A program made the translations under genes and the position numbers. From Bradyrhizobium oropedii (lineage in GTDB: Bacteria; Pseudomonadota; Alphaproteobacteria; Rhizobiales; Xanthobacteraceae): a stretch of DNA of 34,083 nucleotides. Where the stretch lies: the NCBI RefSeq assembly GCF_020889685.1, contig NZ_JACMYO010000085.1:1-34083 (forward strand). The letters run 5' to 3'. The stretch's first letter is position 1; every line of letters begins with the position of its first letter. The notes beneath the pieces were generated by a model. It saw nothing but the letters and a program-made list of their open reading frames with translations, was not told where the DNA came from and did no database searches. This document shows, piece after piece, positions 17,380-25,017 of the stretch.

Positions 17380-18378
17380 ATGAAATCGAATCTTGCTAAG
17401 ATCTCGGACGAGATCGACAAAGGCACCACTCCGCCGCCGGTAACCACACGAGAGTTTCTATCTTGGTTTGGCGCTCAACGGCGAGGTTATTCGATAGTCG
17501 CTCAAATCCGGCGCGAACTGAAGGCGCATAAGCTGGAAACAACTCCTGACTTCGAGTCCAACTACATTGATGCGCCACTTCAAATAGCTCGGGTAGAGGC
17601 CGTCTCAGACAACAGCGCCACATCAGGTGAGAGAGTCGCCACTACCACCCTGCCGGAAGCCGTTAACAATCCAGCGGTCGTGGAAATTACGACCTCAGAT
17701 TGGGTTCGGCGAGATCCCACCTACAGACTGAGCAAGCTGGCGCCCGCAAATCAAAATATTATTAGCGTGAAGCCCGATAGCTCGCTAGCCGAAGTGGTCG
17801 CTCTTCTTCTCTTGAAGAACTTCTCGCAGCTTCCCTTGGGGAAAGAACTATTCACGGCGCCGATGCAACTGGATGCCGCGAAGCTTGCGGTTCATTTCAA
17901 TCAAGCGACCATATGGGATGGTACGGCAGGCGAGTTCAAATATCTCTTCTTGCCGTACGATCTAAGAGCCGCAGCGGGATACTCCACATTTCACGCGACG
18001 TTCGCGGTGCCAAATCTTGTGGGCGCCGTTTCGACCACCAACCTTGATGTTCGCGACCCCAACCTACCGCAGTCCCAAATGTTCGAGATCATCAGCCGCC
18101 GCTTTTACAAGGTCATGATTCGATCGATCGCGCAATCGGCCGGCCTTCGCGGCGAAGGGTGCACCCTTGCGTTCCCTTTCGGCTTGGCAGCGCTTGATCG
18201 AAAAACGTCTGAATTCTGCCCATCCGACCTCGCGGCGCTGGTTGCAGCCGGCATCCTCAAAGAAAAGGAAAGTGCGGAGGGAAGCGACTGTTTCGCGACG
18301 TCCGCATCGGAGCCGATCGATCGACGCGCTCGAATGGTGCAGAGCGAGACGAGAAAATGGTGGGTTACGCTTCGCTAA
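17380..18378 (+). CDS. Hypothetical protein: CBS-family N-terminal half joined to a metzincin-like C-terminal half
   Basis: This 332-residue ORF is lower in GC than its neighbours, with many T/A-ending codons. Residues 21-36 ('VTTREFLSWFGAQRRG') and 55-64 ('TPDFESNYID') are hallmarks of a family of CBS-domain proteins. 'DPTYRLSKL' and 'ISVKPDSSLAEVV...NFSQLPL' (112-153) are the first half of its CBS domain. There the resemblance stops. Residues 155-295 instead resemble archaemetzincin-type proteases in layout: 'GAVSTTNLD', then 'RFYKVMIRSIAQSAG', a lone Cys, 'ALDRKTSEFCPSD'. The HExxH zinc motif is replaced by IRSIA, so it would be inactive. The last 20 or so residues run into an intergenic repeat. 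ATG 17380 has a GAGGA site only 3 bases away; TTG 17320 is an alternative. Function unknown; horizontally acquired and possibly a fusion remnant. Confidence 0.6.
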   Translation: MKSNLAKISDEIDKGTTPPPVTTREFLSWFGAQRRGYSIVAQIRRELKAHKLETTPDFESNYIDAPLQIARVEAVSDNSATSGERVATTTLPEAVNNPAVVEITTSDWVRRDPTYRLSKLAPANQNIISVKPDSSLAEVVALLLLKNFSQLPLGKELFTAPMQLDAAKLAVHFNQATIWDGTAGEFKYLFLPYDLRAAAGYSTFHATFAVPNLVGAVSTTNLDVRDPNLPQSQMFEIISRRFYKVMIRSIAQSAGLRGEGCTLAFPFGLAALDRKTSEFCPSDLAALVAAGILKEKESAEGSDCFATSASEPIDRRARMVQSETRKWWVTLR

Positions 18379-18388
18379 CCCACCCTAC
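18359..18388. repeat. GTGGGTTA palindromic repeat
   Basis: Arms GGTGGGTTA and TAACCCACC surround a short centre. It belongs to the same family as the elements at 19936-19973 and 23850-23936. It supplies the stop codon region of the plus-strand ORF ending at 18378 and of the monooxygenase fragment ending at 18388. Confidence 0.8.
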
Positions 18389-19152
18389 TATGTACGCGAC
18401 GCCGACGCTCCTACAGCTGCCACCCCGGCCTCATCCCACGCCCCAAATTCAATCTCCTGATATCCCTTCTCCGCCACCCCGTTGATGATCCCTAAAAACT
18501 TCGGCGTGCCGCCGTTGTAGACGAAGTAGCGCACGGTGCCCTCTTCGTGGCCGGGGACGTTGGAGTTGTAGCCGGTGAACCAGCCCTTGGCTTTGCGCAT
18601 CAGCATGATCTCGTACATCTTGACGACATGCGCGCGGTCCAGCGCTGCTGCGCCTCCAGCGTAGCGTCGGCGCGGGTCAGGCCGCGGGCCCACATGTATT
18701 GCAGCAGATGGGAGCACCAGTTGACGCCGTTCTCGATGCCGCGCGGGAAGTTCGTCGAGGCCGAGGCGCTTTGCGGCCCGGTCGGCATCAACAAATTCGG
18801 GAAGCCGTGCACGAGCATGCCGAGGAAGGTCGACGGCGCCTGCTTCCATTTGTCGGCGAGGCGTTCGCCGCCGATGCCGCTGATATCGATCAGATCGTAG
18901 GCGCCGGTGATGGCGTCGAAGCCGGTGGCGTAGACGATGATGTCGAAGTCGTAGTCGCGCCGTAGTGCGCAAGCCGGTCTCGGTGACGCGGACCAGCGGC
19001 GTCTCGGAGAGATCGACGAGATGCACATTGTCGCGGTTGTACGCCTCGAAATACCGGGTCTCCAGCGGCAGCCGCTGCACGCCGAAGCCGTGATCCCGCG
19101 GGATCAGCTTTTCGGCGACCTTCGGATCGTTGACGCGGCCGCGGATGCGGCC
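18388..19152 (-). pseudogene. Truncated, frameshifted copy of the flavin monooxygenase C-terminus
   Basis: This segment is closely similar to 19981-20733, the last 250 or so codons of the intact monooxygenase gene downstream. Relative to that copy it has a 2-base insertion near 18631-18633 (GCGCGGTCC for GCGGTCC) and a 2-base loss near 18960. The reading frame is therefore split over three frames, although the translated pieces ('YDFDIIVYATGFDAITGAYD', 'KWKQAPSTFLGMLVHGFPNLL', 'GWFTGYNSNVPGHEEGTVRYF') are well preserved. Similarity stops abruptly at 19152, at the codons for 'GRIRG', so the FAD- and NADP-binding domains are missing. It cannot encode a working enzyme. The preserved pieces suggest a fairly recent duplication. 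Confidence 0.9.
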
Positions 19153-19494
19153 AAAGCGCCAAGCGCGTCTTCGCGCTGGGTAAACTGGGGCATCTATCGA
19201 AAGCGAAGAGGCCGGGCGAGAGCGCGGTCTTTTTGCTTCGGGCGCCTGTACTCATAAATCCGTTGTATGTTTGTGCGCGGATTGTACAGCCGGTCACGAA
19301 AGCACCCGCCCAAGGCCGACCCTTAGCTATGAGCTATGCGACAGCGCCAGATGCTCCGCAGAACCATTGACTTGGATCAACGAAAGGTCCGCGATCTCAT
19401 CGAATGCTCTGATGCTGAAGCGGTTTGGCGAGAACTCCACGTCTGGTTCACAGAGGGTCCGATAGCCCAACCCCCCTCTCGATTGGAGAGTTTC
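19153..19494. other. Gap with debris, no supported gene
   Basis: After the break of the monooxygenase fragment there is a small palindrome (AGCGCGTCTTCGCGCT, about 19162-19177) and an AT-richer stretch. A plus-strand frame from 19336 runs in-frame into the next gene, but it has no ribosome site and would hide that gene's signal peptide. Confidence 0.5.
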
Positions 19495-19890
19495 ATGAGA
19501 ACCTTCAATGCCGTGCTACTCGTACTTCTCGTTGCGCAATCGGCCTCGACACAGGCTGCGGATTTGAACGGAGCCTGGACGATCGACGCCTCGGCCTGCG
19601 ACCAGGTATTCACCAAGGAGAACAACAAGCTCGCGTTCAGGAAAGACGCTGATTTCAACGCGGGCGGCCTGATCGTCCAGGGCAAGCAAATCACCGGCAC
19701 GTTTCAAAAATGCACCGTCAAATCGTTGCATGATGACGGGAAGGATGTACGAGTGATCGCGTCATGCTCGGACGGTGTCGCGATTTCAGACGTGGCATTC
19801 GACGTGAAACTCTCCGGAGAGAATAAGATCACACTCAGCTCCAAGGAGCCGGTGCCGGTGTCGACGCCGTATGTTCGCTGCCCGATGTGA
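19495..19890 (+). CDS. Small exported hypothetical protein (131 aa)
   Basis: The ATG at 19495, behind a GGAGAG site, opens a signal peptide (MRTFNAVLLVLLVAQSASTQA, cut near residue 21-22). The mature protein begins 'ADLNGAWTID' and contains four cysteines (one in 'ASACDQ', one in 'FQKCTVKS', one in 'IASCSDG', and one near the end in 'VRCPM'), which could form two disulfides. The pattern 'LNGAWTID...GKQITGTF...VRVIASCSDG' suggests a small beta-rich periplasmic protein. I do not recognise a named family. It sits between two related palindromic repeats and between the broken and intact monooxygenase copies. Confidence 0.72.
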   Translation: MRTFNAVLLVLLVAQSASTQAADLNGAWTIDASACDQVFTKENNKLAFRKDADFNAGGLIVQGKQITGTFQKCTVKSLHDDGKDVRVIASCSDGVAISDVAFDVKLSGENKITLSSKEPVPVSTPYVRCPM

Positions 19891-19935
19891 CGTCGGTGGC
19901 GACGGCTCGAGCAAGTAGGCCGGATCAGCAAGGCT

Positions 19936-19973
19936 CGTAGGGTGGGTTGGCCGAAGGCGTGACCCGCCCTACG
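19936..19973. repeat. GTAGGGTGGGTT palindromic repeat
   Basis: Arms CGTAGGGTGGGTT and its near complement GACCCGCCCTACG are separated by a short centre. Its right end supplies the stop codon of the minus-strand monooxygenase gene ending at 19969. Confidence 0.8.
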
Positions 19974-21642
19974 ATGCTGACGCGCCAACGGCCGCGGCCT
20001 GCACGCGTCCCCCCGCCCCCTTCCCAAACTCAATCTCCTGATACCCCTTCTCCGCCACGCCGTTGATGATCCCCAGAAACTTCGGCGTGCCGCCGTTGTA
20101 CACGAAATACCGCACCGTGCCTTCCTCGTGGCCGGGGACGTTGGAGTTGTAGCCGGTGAACCAGCCCTTGGCTTTGCGCATCAGCATGATCTCGTACATT
20201 TTGACGACATGCGCGGTCCAGCGCTCTTGCGCCTCCAGCGTCGCATCGGCGCGGGTCAGGCCGCGGTCCCACATGTATTGCATGAGATGGGTGCACCAGT
20301 TGACGCCGTTCTCGATGCCGCGCGGGAAGTTCGTCGACGCGGAGGCGCTCTGCGGGCCGGTCGGCATCAGCAGGTTCGGGAAGCCATGCACGAGCATGCC
20401 GAGGAAGGTCGACGGCGCCTGCTTCCATTTGTCGGCGAGACGCTCGCCGCCGATGCCCCTGATATCGATCAGGTCATAAGCGCCGGTGATGGCGTCGAAG
20501 CCGGTGGCGTAGACGATGATGTCGAAGTCGTAGTCGCGCGCCGTGGTGCGCAGGCCTGATGCGGTGACGCGGACCAGCGGCGTCTCGGAGAGATCGACGA
20601 GCTGCACATTGTCGCGGTTGTAGGCCTCGAAATACCGGGTCTCCAGCGGCAGGCGTTGCACGCCGAAGCCGTGATCCCGCGGGATCAGCTTGTCGGCGAC
20701 CTTGGGATCGTTGACGCGGCCGCGGATGCGGCCCGCGATATATTCCGACAGCTCCGCATTGGCGGCTTCATCCATGAAGATCTCGCGGAAGTTTGCCAGC
20801 CAGATGCCGAAGCCGGGCTCATCGTAGAGCCTGTTCCACAGCGCCAGCCGCTCCTCGCGGCTCACCTCGTAGAAGCCGCGCTTGTCGGGACCGTGGACAA
20901 AACTGCCGGGCGTCAGCGCGCAGGCGGCGAAGATCTCGTCGTAGCGGGCGCGGATGTCGGCCATCTCCGCTTCCGAGATCTCGCTGTTGTTCAGCGGTGC
21001 GCTCCAGTTCGGCCGGCGCTGGAACACCGTGAGCTCACCGACCTTGTCGGCAATCTCCCCGATCACCTGAATGCCGGTCGCGCCGGTGCCGATCACGGCG
21101 ACCTTCTTGCCCGCGAGATCGACCGCCTCGTGCGGCCAGTAATAGGTATGGAACGAGCGGCCCTTGAAGTCCTCGATCCCGGGCACGCGCGGCATGGTCG
21201 GCGCGGACAGCAGCCCGATCGCGAGCACGACAAAGCGGCAGGTCAGGGTACGGCCGTCGCCGAGCCTCAACTGCCAGAGATCGCGCGTCTCGTCGAACTG
21301 CATGGTCTCGACCTTGCAACTGAATTGCATGTGCTTGCGCAGGTCGAACTTGTCCGCGACGTAGTTGAGGTAGCGCAGGTTCTCGGGCTGGCCGGAAAAG
21401 CGTTCCTTCCAGTGCCACTCGTCGAGCAGTTCGCGCGAGAACGAGAAGCCATAGGTGTAGCTCTCTGAATCGAAGCGGCAGCCGGGATAGCGGTTCCAGT
21501 ACCAGGTGCCGCCGAGATCGGGCGCGGCTTCCAGCACGGTGGCATCGATGCCGAGATCGGCCAGCCGCTTGATCTGGTAGATGCCCGCGACGCCGGCGCC
21601 GACCACGATCACCTCGTAATGGGTTTTTGCCTCTCCCGTCAT
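19969..21642 (-). CDS. Flavin-containing monooxygenase, Baeyer-Villiger type
   Basis: This 557-residue NADPH- and FAD-dependent enzyme has a first Rossmann motif 'VVGAGVAGIY' (13-22), a second 'VIGTGATGIQ' (183-192), and between them the Baeyer-Villiger fingerprint FxGxxxHxxxWP at 159-170 ('FKGRSFHTYYWP'). It should insert an oxygen atom next to a ketone, as in cyclohexanone or phenylacetone monooxygenases; the substrate is not known. The ATG at 21642 has a GGAG site; the longer frame to 21873 runs into an intergenic repeat and is rejected. No alcohol dehydrogenase or esterase genes lie nearby. Its last 250 or so codons are duplicated, in broken form, at 18388-19152. Confidence 0.93.
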   Translation of the reverse strand: MTGEAKTHYEVIVVGAGVAGIYQIKRLADLGIDATVLEAAPDLGGTWYWNRYPGCRFDSESYTYGFSFSRELLDEWHWKERFSGQPENLRYLNYVADKFDLRKHMQFSCKVETMQFDETRDLWQLRLGDGRTLTCRFVVLAIGLLSAPTMPRVPGIEDFKGRSFHTYYWPHEAVDLAGKKVAVIGTGATGIQVIGEIADKVGELTVFQRRPNWSAPLNNSEISEAEMADIRARYDEIFAACALTPGSFVHGPDKRGFYEVSREERLALWNRLYDEPGFGIWLANFREIFMDEAANAELSEYIAGRIRGRVNDPKVADKLIPRDHGFGVQRLPLETRYFEAYNRDNVQLVDLSETPLVRVTASGLRTTARDYDFDIIVYATGFDAITGAYDLIDIRGIGGERLADKWKQAPSTFLGMLVHGFPNLLMPTGPQSASASTNFPRGIENGVNWCTHLMQYMWDRGLTRADATLEAQERWTAHVVKMYEIMLMRKAKGWFTGYNSNVPGHEEGTVRYFVYNGGTPKFLGIINGVAEKGYQEIEFGKGAGGRVQAAAVGASAS

Positions 21643-21764
21643 GGATCGCTCCAATAGTCTTCTTGATCTGTTTGGCCGGATTACAGACCGTTTTGCCGGA
21701 TCAGGCAACCGGGCGCGAGCGGGCGCGACTTGCGTTGAGACGCTGCCTGTGCAGCTCGGCCCCC

Positions 21765-21851
21765 CGTCATTGCGAGCGAAGCGAAGCAATCCATCGCGCC
21801 GCATGTGTGGAAAGATGGATTGCTTCGTCGCTATCGCTCCTCGCAATGACG
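21765..21851. repeat. Inverted-repeat element (CGTCATTGCGAG family), second copy
   Basis: Arms CGTCATTGCGAG (21765-21776) and CTCGCAATGACG (21840-21851) match the element at 15185-15269, with inner blocks GAAGCAATCCATC and GATGGATTGCTTC. It lies upstream of the monooxygenase gene. Confidence 0.85.
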
Positions 21852-21883
21852 GAATGGCAGACATTGAGGGCATTCGGTAACAC

Positions 21884-21945
21884 GTAGTCCGGATGAGCGT
21901 AGCGATATCCGGGGTTTATATCGGTCCTGCATATCGCTACGCTTA
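21884..21945. repeat. Inverted repeat with 12-base arms (GCGTAGCGATAT / ATATCGCTACGC)
   Basis: Perfect arms at 21897-21908 and 21931-21942 follow GTAGTCCGGATGA, a sequence style common in Bradyrhizobium intergenic repeats. It forms the leader region of the next plus-strand gene. Confidence 0.7.
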
Positions 21946-21988
21946 TGAGGCTGCGCACCGCCACACGCCGCATTTCGACAGGGCTACC

Positions 21989-22384
21989 ATGACCGACAAT
22001 CTCACCGGCGTCTGGGACGGCAGCTATGTGCAACCCAGCGGCATGGTCACGTTCCTGGCGACGCTGATCGACGCCGGCGGCGCGCTCGGCGGCAGCGTGA
22101 CCGAGCCCTGCATGGCGCCCGGCTGCCCGCTGAGCACGCACAATGCGTCGCTTGCGGGTCACCGCTCCGGCAACGCGGTGACGTTCGTCAAGCGCTACGA
22201 GCCGCCGGGCTACGGCTATGGCACCGTGCACTATGAAGGCGCGGTCAATGCCGACGCGACAGAGATAGACGGCCGCTGGAGCATCCGCGGCACGGCGTTC
22301 TCGGGAAGGTTCTTGATGGTGCGTGCGACCGGGCCGGCGCAGGCGGTGACGACGGAAGACGAGATCAAGGAGCCGGTGCGTTAG
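21989..22384 (+). CDS. Hypothetical protein (131 aa), probably beta-rich
   Basis: The ATG at 21989, after an AGGG site, starts 'MTDNLTGVWDGSYVQPSG'. The protein has alternating hydrophobic strands and glycine turns ('VTFLATLIDAGGALGGSV', 'GTVHYEGAVNADATEIDGRWSI' in pieces), suggesting a small beta-barrel-like fold. No signal peptide or membrane helix is visible. The upstream frame from 21893 is repeat-encoded and is not used. I do not recognise a named family. Confidence 0.7.
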   Translation: MTDNLTGVWDGSYVQPSGMVTFLATLIDAGGALGGSVTEPCMAPGCPLSTHNASLAGHRSGNAVTFVKRYEPPGYGYGTVHYEGAVNADATEIDGRWSIRGTAFSGRFLMVRATGPAQAVTTEDEIKEPVR

Positions 22385-22736
22385 CGCCTGATGAGATCAG
22401 GGGGAATCGAGCCGCGGACTCCGCTTCACCTGGCCCCGCTTGCGGCAGGGCAATCGCATATGGCGACGGCCATGTCCCGTAACGCGCGGTGAGGCGCGCC
22501 TGCGCAACTTCGGAATAATAGAATAATATCCCTGAGTTGCCCGACATGTCAAGTTGCGTGTCGAATGCCGGCACGCCGCCGGCTACTGTGCATGGGGTTG
22601 TTTTCCATATTTTGGCAATGCGCCCCTGCGGAGGCAGGCCATATGCGGTGAGAGCCCCTCACCCCAGCCCTCTGAGAGCAAGCTTCGCTTGCCTCGACCC
22701 CGCAGGAACGGGGCGAGGGAGATTTACCGACAGCCC
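22385..22736. other. 352-base gap holding a CCCCTCACCCC-type repeat
   Basis: No gene is supported. The part at 22655-22722 is a GC-rich repeat with short inverted arms (CTCG-CCCCG / CGGGGCGAG) related to the one at 1-142. A minus-strand frame at 22365-22574 lacks a ribosome site and is rejected. The gap lies between two converging genes. Confidence 0.6.
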
Positions 22737-23282
22737 TCAGCCCAGCACCGCCAGCTCGCGCGCGAGGTTGTCGCGGGCGCGGCGGTCGTAGGTCGCCGCA
22801 AAGCCGGCATCGGGGAAGATCACCGGACGCTCGGCAAAGTGCCTAAGCACCCTGGCACGGCCGGCGCGATAATCGGCATCGCCGACATGGATGAACTCCT
22901 GCCGGATCGCCGCCGCATAGGCATCGTAGCGCGCGGGCTCGGCGCCGAGAATGCTGAGGTCGATCGAGATCAGGATCGCGCCAAGGCGGTCGCCCGCCTG
23001 AACGTCGTGCGTCTTCGTCAAACGGATCAGGCGGCCGACCTCGTGAGCGATGTCGGCGCGGACATGCAGTTCGGCGAACTGCGCGCTGCGCTCTTCATTG
23101 TCCGACCGCGTCGGATCGTAGACGACGTCGTGCCACCAGATCGCTTCCGACAGGATTTCGCGCTCGGCCGCCGAAAGACCGTCGACACGCGCGAGCGCCG
23201 CGAGGCAGTCCTCGATATGCGCGAGGTTGTGATAGTGGCGGCCGGGTGCCGTGTAGGCGGCGGCCAATTCATCGCGGTTCAT
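22737..23282 (-). CDS. Predicted metal-dependent HD-superfamily phosphohydrolase (COG4339-like)
   Basis: This 181-residue protein shows the pattern of small HD-superfamily phosphohydrolases: 'HYHNLAHIEDCL' (16-27), 'AIWWHDVVYDPTRSDNEERSA' in pieces with the HD pair at 51-52, 'LIRLTKTH' and 'SIDLSILGAEPARYDAYAAAIR' in pieces with a late metal Asp. Such proteins are thought to hydrolyse phosphate esters of nucleotides, but the substrate is unknown. The ATG at 23282 lacks a strong ribosome site. It is transcribed away from the glycosylase gene, with which it shares a gap of under 50 bases. Confidence 0.85.
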   Translation of the reverse strand: MNRDELAAAYTAPGRHYHNLAHIEDCLAALARVDGLSAAEREILSEAIWWHDVVYDPTRSDNEERSAQFAELHVRADIAHEVGRLIRLTKTHDVQAGDRLGAILISIDLSILGAEPARYDAYAAAIRQEFIHVGDADYRAGRARVLRHFAERPVIFPDAGFAATYDRRARDNLARELAVLG

Positions 23283-23329
23283 TACCGAATGATAGAACGA
23301 GAGCGGCGGAAATGGTAGGCAGCAGCCGG

Positions 23330-23854
23330 ATGAGCGACTTGCGCGATACCACTTCTCACCGCCTCCCCGACCAGCTCCGCGCCGACCTGCGCCTGGTGTT
23401 CGTCGGCACTGCGGCGAGCACGCGCTCGGCCGCGGTCGGGCATTACTATGCACATCCCGGCAACCGCTTCTGGCGCGCGCTGCATGAGGCCGGCATCACG
23501 CCGCGGCTTTATCGGCCGGACGAATACGCAGCGCTGCTCGAACTCGGCATCGGCTTCACCGATCTCTCCAAGACCGGCGCCGGGATGGATCATGAGATTG
23601 CGCGGCAATCGTTCGATGTCACGGGCTTCAGGGCGAAGATCGCAACGGTTCGGCCGAAGACGATCGCCTTCACCAGCAAGAAGGCGGCGAGCCTGTTTTA
23701 CGACAGACCGACCAGCGCGCTTGCGCTCGGGCGGCAGCCGCACATCAATGGTTTTCCCGACGTGTTCGTGCTGCCGTCGCCATCGGGCGCGGCGTCCGGG
23801 CATTGGACCTTGCAGCCGTGGCGCGAGCTCGCCGAGTGGATCACGGAATCGTAG
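23330..23854 (+). CDS. Mug/TDG-like mismatch-specific uracil-DNA glycosylase
   Basis: This 174-residue member of the uracil-DNA glycosylase superfamily has motif 1 'VFVGTAASTRSAAVGHYYAHPGNRFW' in pieces (23-48) and motif 2 'VLPSPSGAASGHW' (137-149). It would remove uracil or related damaged bases from DNA and leave an abasic site. Classical Mug/TDG proteins have GINPG in motif 1; here it is GTAAS, so the usual catalytic Asn is missing. The start is uncertain: ATG 23330 gives 'MSDLRDTTSHRL', while ATG 23312 is 6 residues longer; neither has a strong ribosome site. The stop codon TAG is formed by the first bases of an intergenic repeat, so the original C-terminus may have been altered slightly. 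Confidence 0.85.
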   Translation: MSDLRDTTSHRLPDQLRADLRLVFVGTAASTRSAAVGHYYAHPGNRFWRALHEAGITPRLYRPDEYAALLELGIGFTDLSKTGAGMDHEIARQSFDVTGFRAKIATVRPKTIAFTSKKAASLFYDRPTSALALGRQPHINGFPDVFVLPSPSGAASGHWTLQPWRELAEWITES

Positions 23855-23936
23855 GGTGGGTTAGTCGAAGGCGTAACCCGCCATCTTCAAACGCGGACAC
23901 AGGTCGGCGGGTTATGCTTCGCTAACCCGCCCTACG
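23850..23936. repeat. Paired GTAGGGTGGGTTAG palindromic repeat
   Basis: Two palindromic blocks (23850-23882 and 23905-23936), each with AACCCGCC-type arms, face each other. The left end (CGTAGGGTGGG) includes the stop codon of the glycosylase gene. Same family as 18359-18388 and 19936-19973. Confidence 0.82.
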
Positions 23937-23948
23937 CAGCGGCGCCCG

Positions 23949-24383
23949 CTATTCCTTCAGCGTGATCGCCAATCCGCTGAGATCGACATTGGCCATCAGG
24001 CCGATCTGCTTGCCGCTCAATTCGAGCACCGCGCCGTTCTGGTTGGTCAAGAGGATGCCGCGCATGCCGGCACCGAGCGCGACGCCCACGCCCGCCGCGG
24101 CATAGACGCCGGCGATATCCTGGGCGCGGCGGATGTTGCGCACCCGGCCCTGCAACGTGGTCTGGGAGCCGCCGAACACCAGGCCATAATCCAGCCCGCC
24201 GGCGGTGAGCCCGTAGGTCTGGCCGTGGAAGGTCAGGACGCCCTTGCCGGCGGAGCCGCCGAAGATCCAGCCGCCCTTGAAGATGACCAGCGTCACCGCG
24301 CCCTCGTCAGCCAGCGCGGCGGACGATCCGGTGAGCAGCGCCAGCGCGAACAGCACGGCGCGGGCGGCGGACGAAAATCTCAT
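23949..24383 (-). CDS. Exported glycine-rich hypothetical protein (144 aa)
   Basis: The ATG at 24383, with a GGAG site, opens a signal peptide (MRFSSAARAVLFALALLTG..., cut after ALA at about residue 25). The mature part is rich in glycine and small residues ('VIFKGGWIFGGSAGKGVLTF', 'GLDYGLVFGGSQ', 'GVYAAAGVGVALGAGMRGILL') and ends in 'ANVDLSGLAITLKE'. This suggests a compact beta-rich periplasmic or outer-membrane-associated protein. I do not recognise a named family. It is transcribed away from the YeeE/YedE gene pair. Confidence 0.75.
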   Translation of the reverse strand: MRFSSAARAVLFALALLTGSSAALADEGAVTLVIFKGGWIFGGSAGKGVLTFHGQTYGLTAGGLDYGLVFGGSQTTLQGRVRNIRRAQDIAGVYAAAGVGVALGAGMRGILLTNQNGAVLELSGKQIGLMANVDLSGLAITLKE

Positions 24384-24589
24384 GGGGAGTTCTCCGGACG
24401 AAGTGAGGCGAGAAACAAATCGCGGCAATCCAGCCGATGGGTTGCGGTGCCCGCAGGCCACGCGGGATTGCGCTTGTTCCTGATCTCACGAAGTCTATCA
24501 TCGCCAGTGCAGCCGCGCGACCGCTGGCGCATGCGCGCCCACCGCTTTGCCGGATCGCTGAGGAGTTTGCGCAACAGGGACCTGCATCA

Positions 24590-25015
24590 ATGCACGATTT
24601 CACCCCACTTTCCGGCCTCGCCGGCGGCGCACTGATCGGCCTCGCCGCGGCGCTCTTGATGCTGCTGACCGGGCGAATCGCTGGGGTCACCGGCATCGTC
24701 GGCGGGCTGCTCCAGCCCGATACCGCCGACCGCGGATGGCGCATTGCGTTCATCGCCGGGCTGATCGCGGCGCCCCTGGTTGCGGCGCTGTTCGGCGCGC
24801 CGCTGCCGCGGCCGGCGATGAATGCGAGTCTGGTGGTGGTCGCAATCGCGGGCGTGCTGGTCGGGTTCGGCACCCGCATGGGCAATGGCTGCACTTCGGG
24901 CCACGGCGTCTGCGGCTTCGCGCGGCTGTCCGGCCGCTCGATCGTGGCGACGTTCATCTTCATGACGGCGGCGATCGCAACCGTTGCCATCGTCAGACAC
25001 GTGATCGGAGGCTAG
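24590..25015 (+). CDS. YeeE/YedE-family membrane protein, first half-transporter
   Basis: This 141-residue inner-membrane protein has four predicted helices (about 8-27, 52-70, 79-94, 117-137). The family motif 'GFGTRMGNGCTSGHGVCGFARLSGRS' in pieces carries C101 and C108. YeeE/YedE proteins move thiosulfate or related sulfur compounds (TsuA is the studied example), with conserved cysteines along the path. In TsuA both halves are in one protein; here they are two genes 2 bases apart. The ATG at 24590 is preceded by AGGGA about 10 bases away. Confidence 0.88.
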   Translation: MHDFTPLSGLAGGALIGLAAALLMLLTGRIAGVTGIVGGLLQPDTADRGWRIAFIAGLIAAPLVAALFGAPLPRPAMNASLVVVAIAGVLVGFGTRMGNGCTSGHGVCGFARLSGRSIVATFIFMTAAIATVAIVRHVIGG

Positions 25016-25017
25016 CC

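Noticed and set aside
17320..18378. Defence-island reading of the accessory region
   Set aside because: Only one unfamiliar ORF is present; there is no nuclease, ATPase, methylase, integrase or transposase nearby to support a defence system.
19336..19494. Extension of the exported protein frame upstream of 19495
   Set aside because: It has no ribosome site and would place a hydrophilic stretch before the signal peptide; the GGAGAG site supports 19495.
20656..21468. Plus-strand frame of 270 codons
   Set aside because: Antisense to the flavin monooxygenase, with low-complexity shadow composition.
22365..22574. Minus-strand frame of 69 codons
   Set aside because: It overlaps the end of a real gene, lacks a ribosome site and has no recognisable features.
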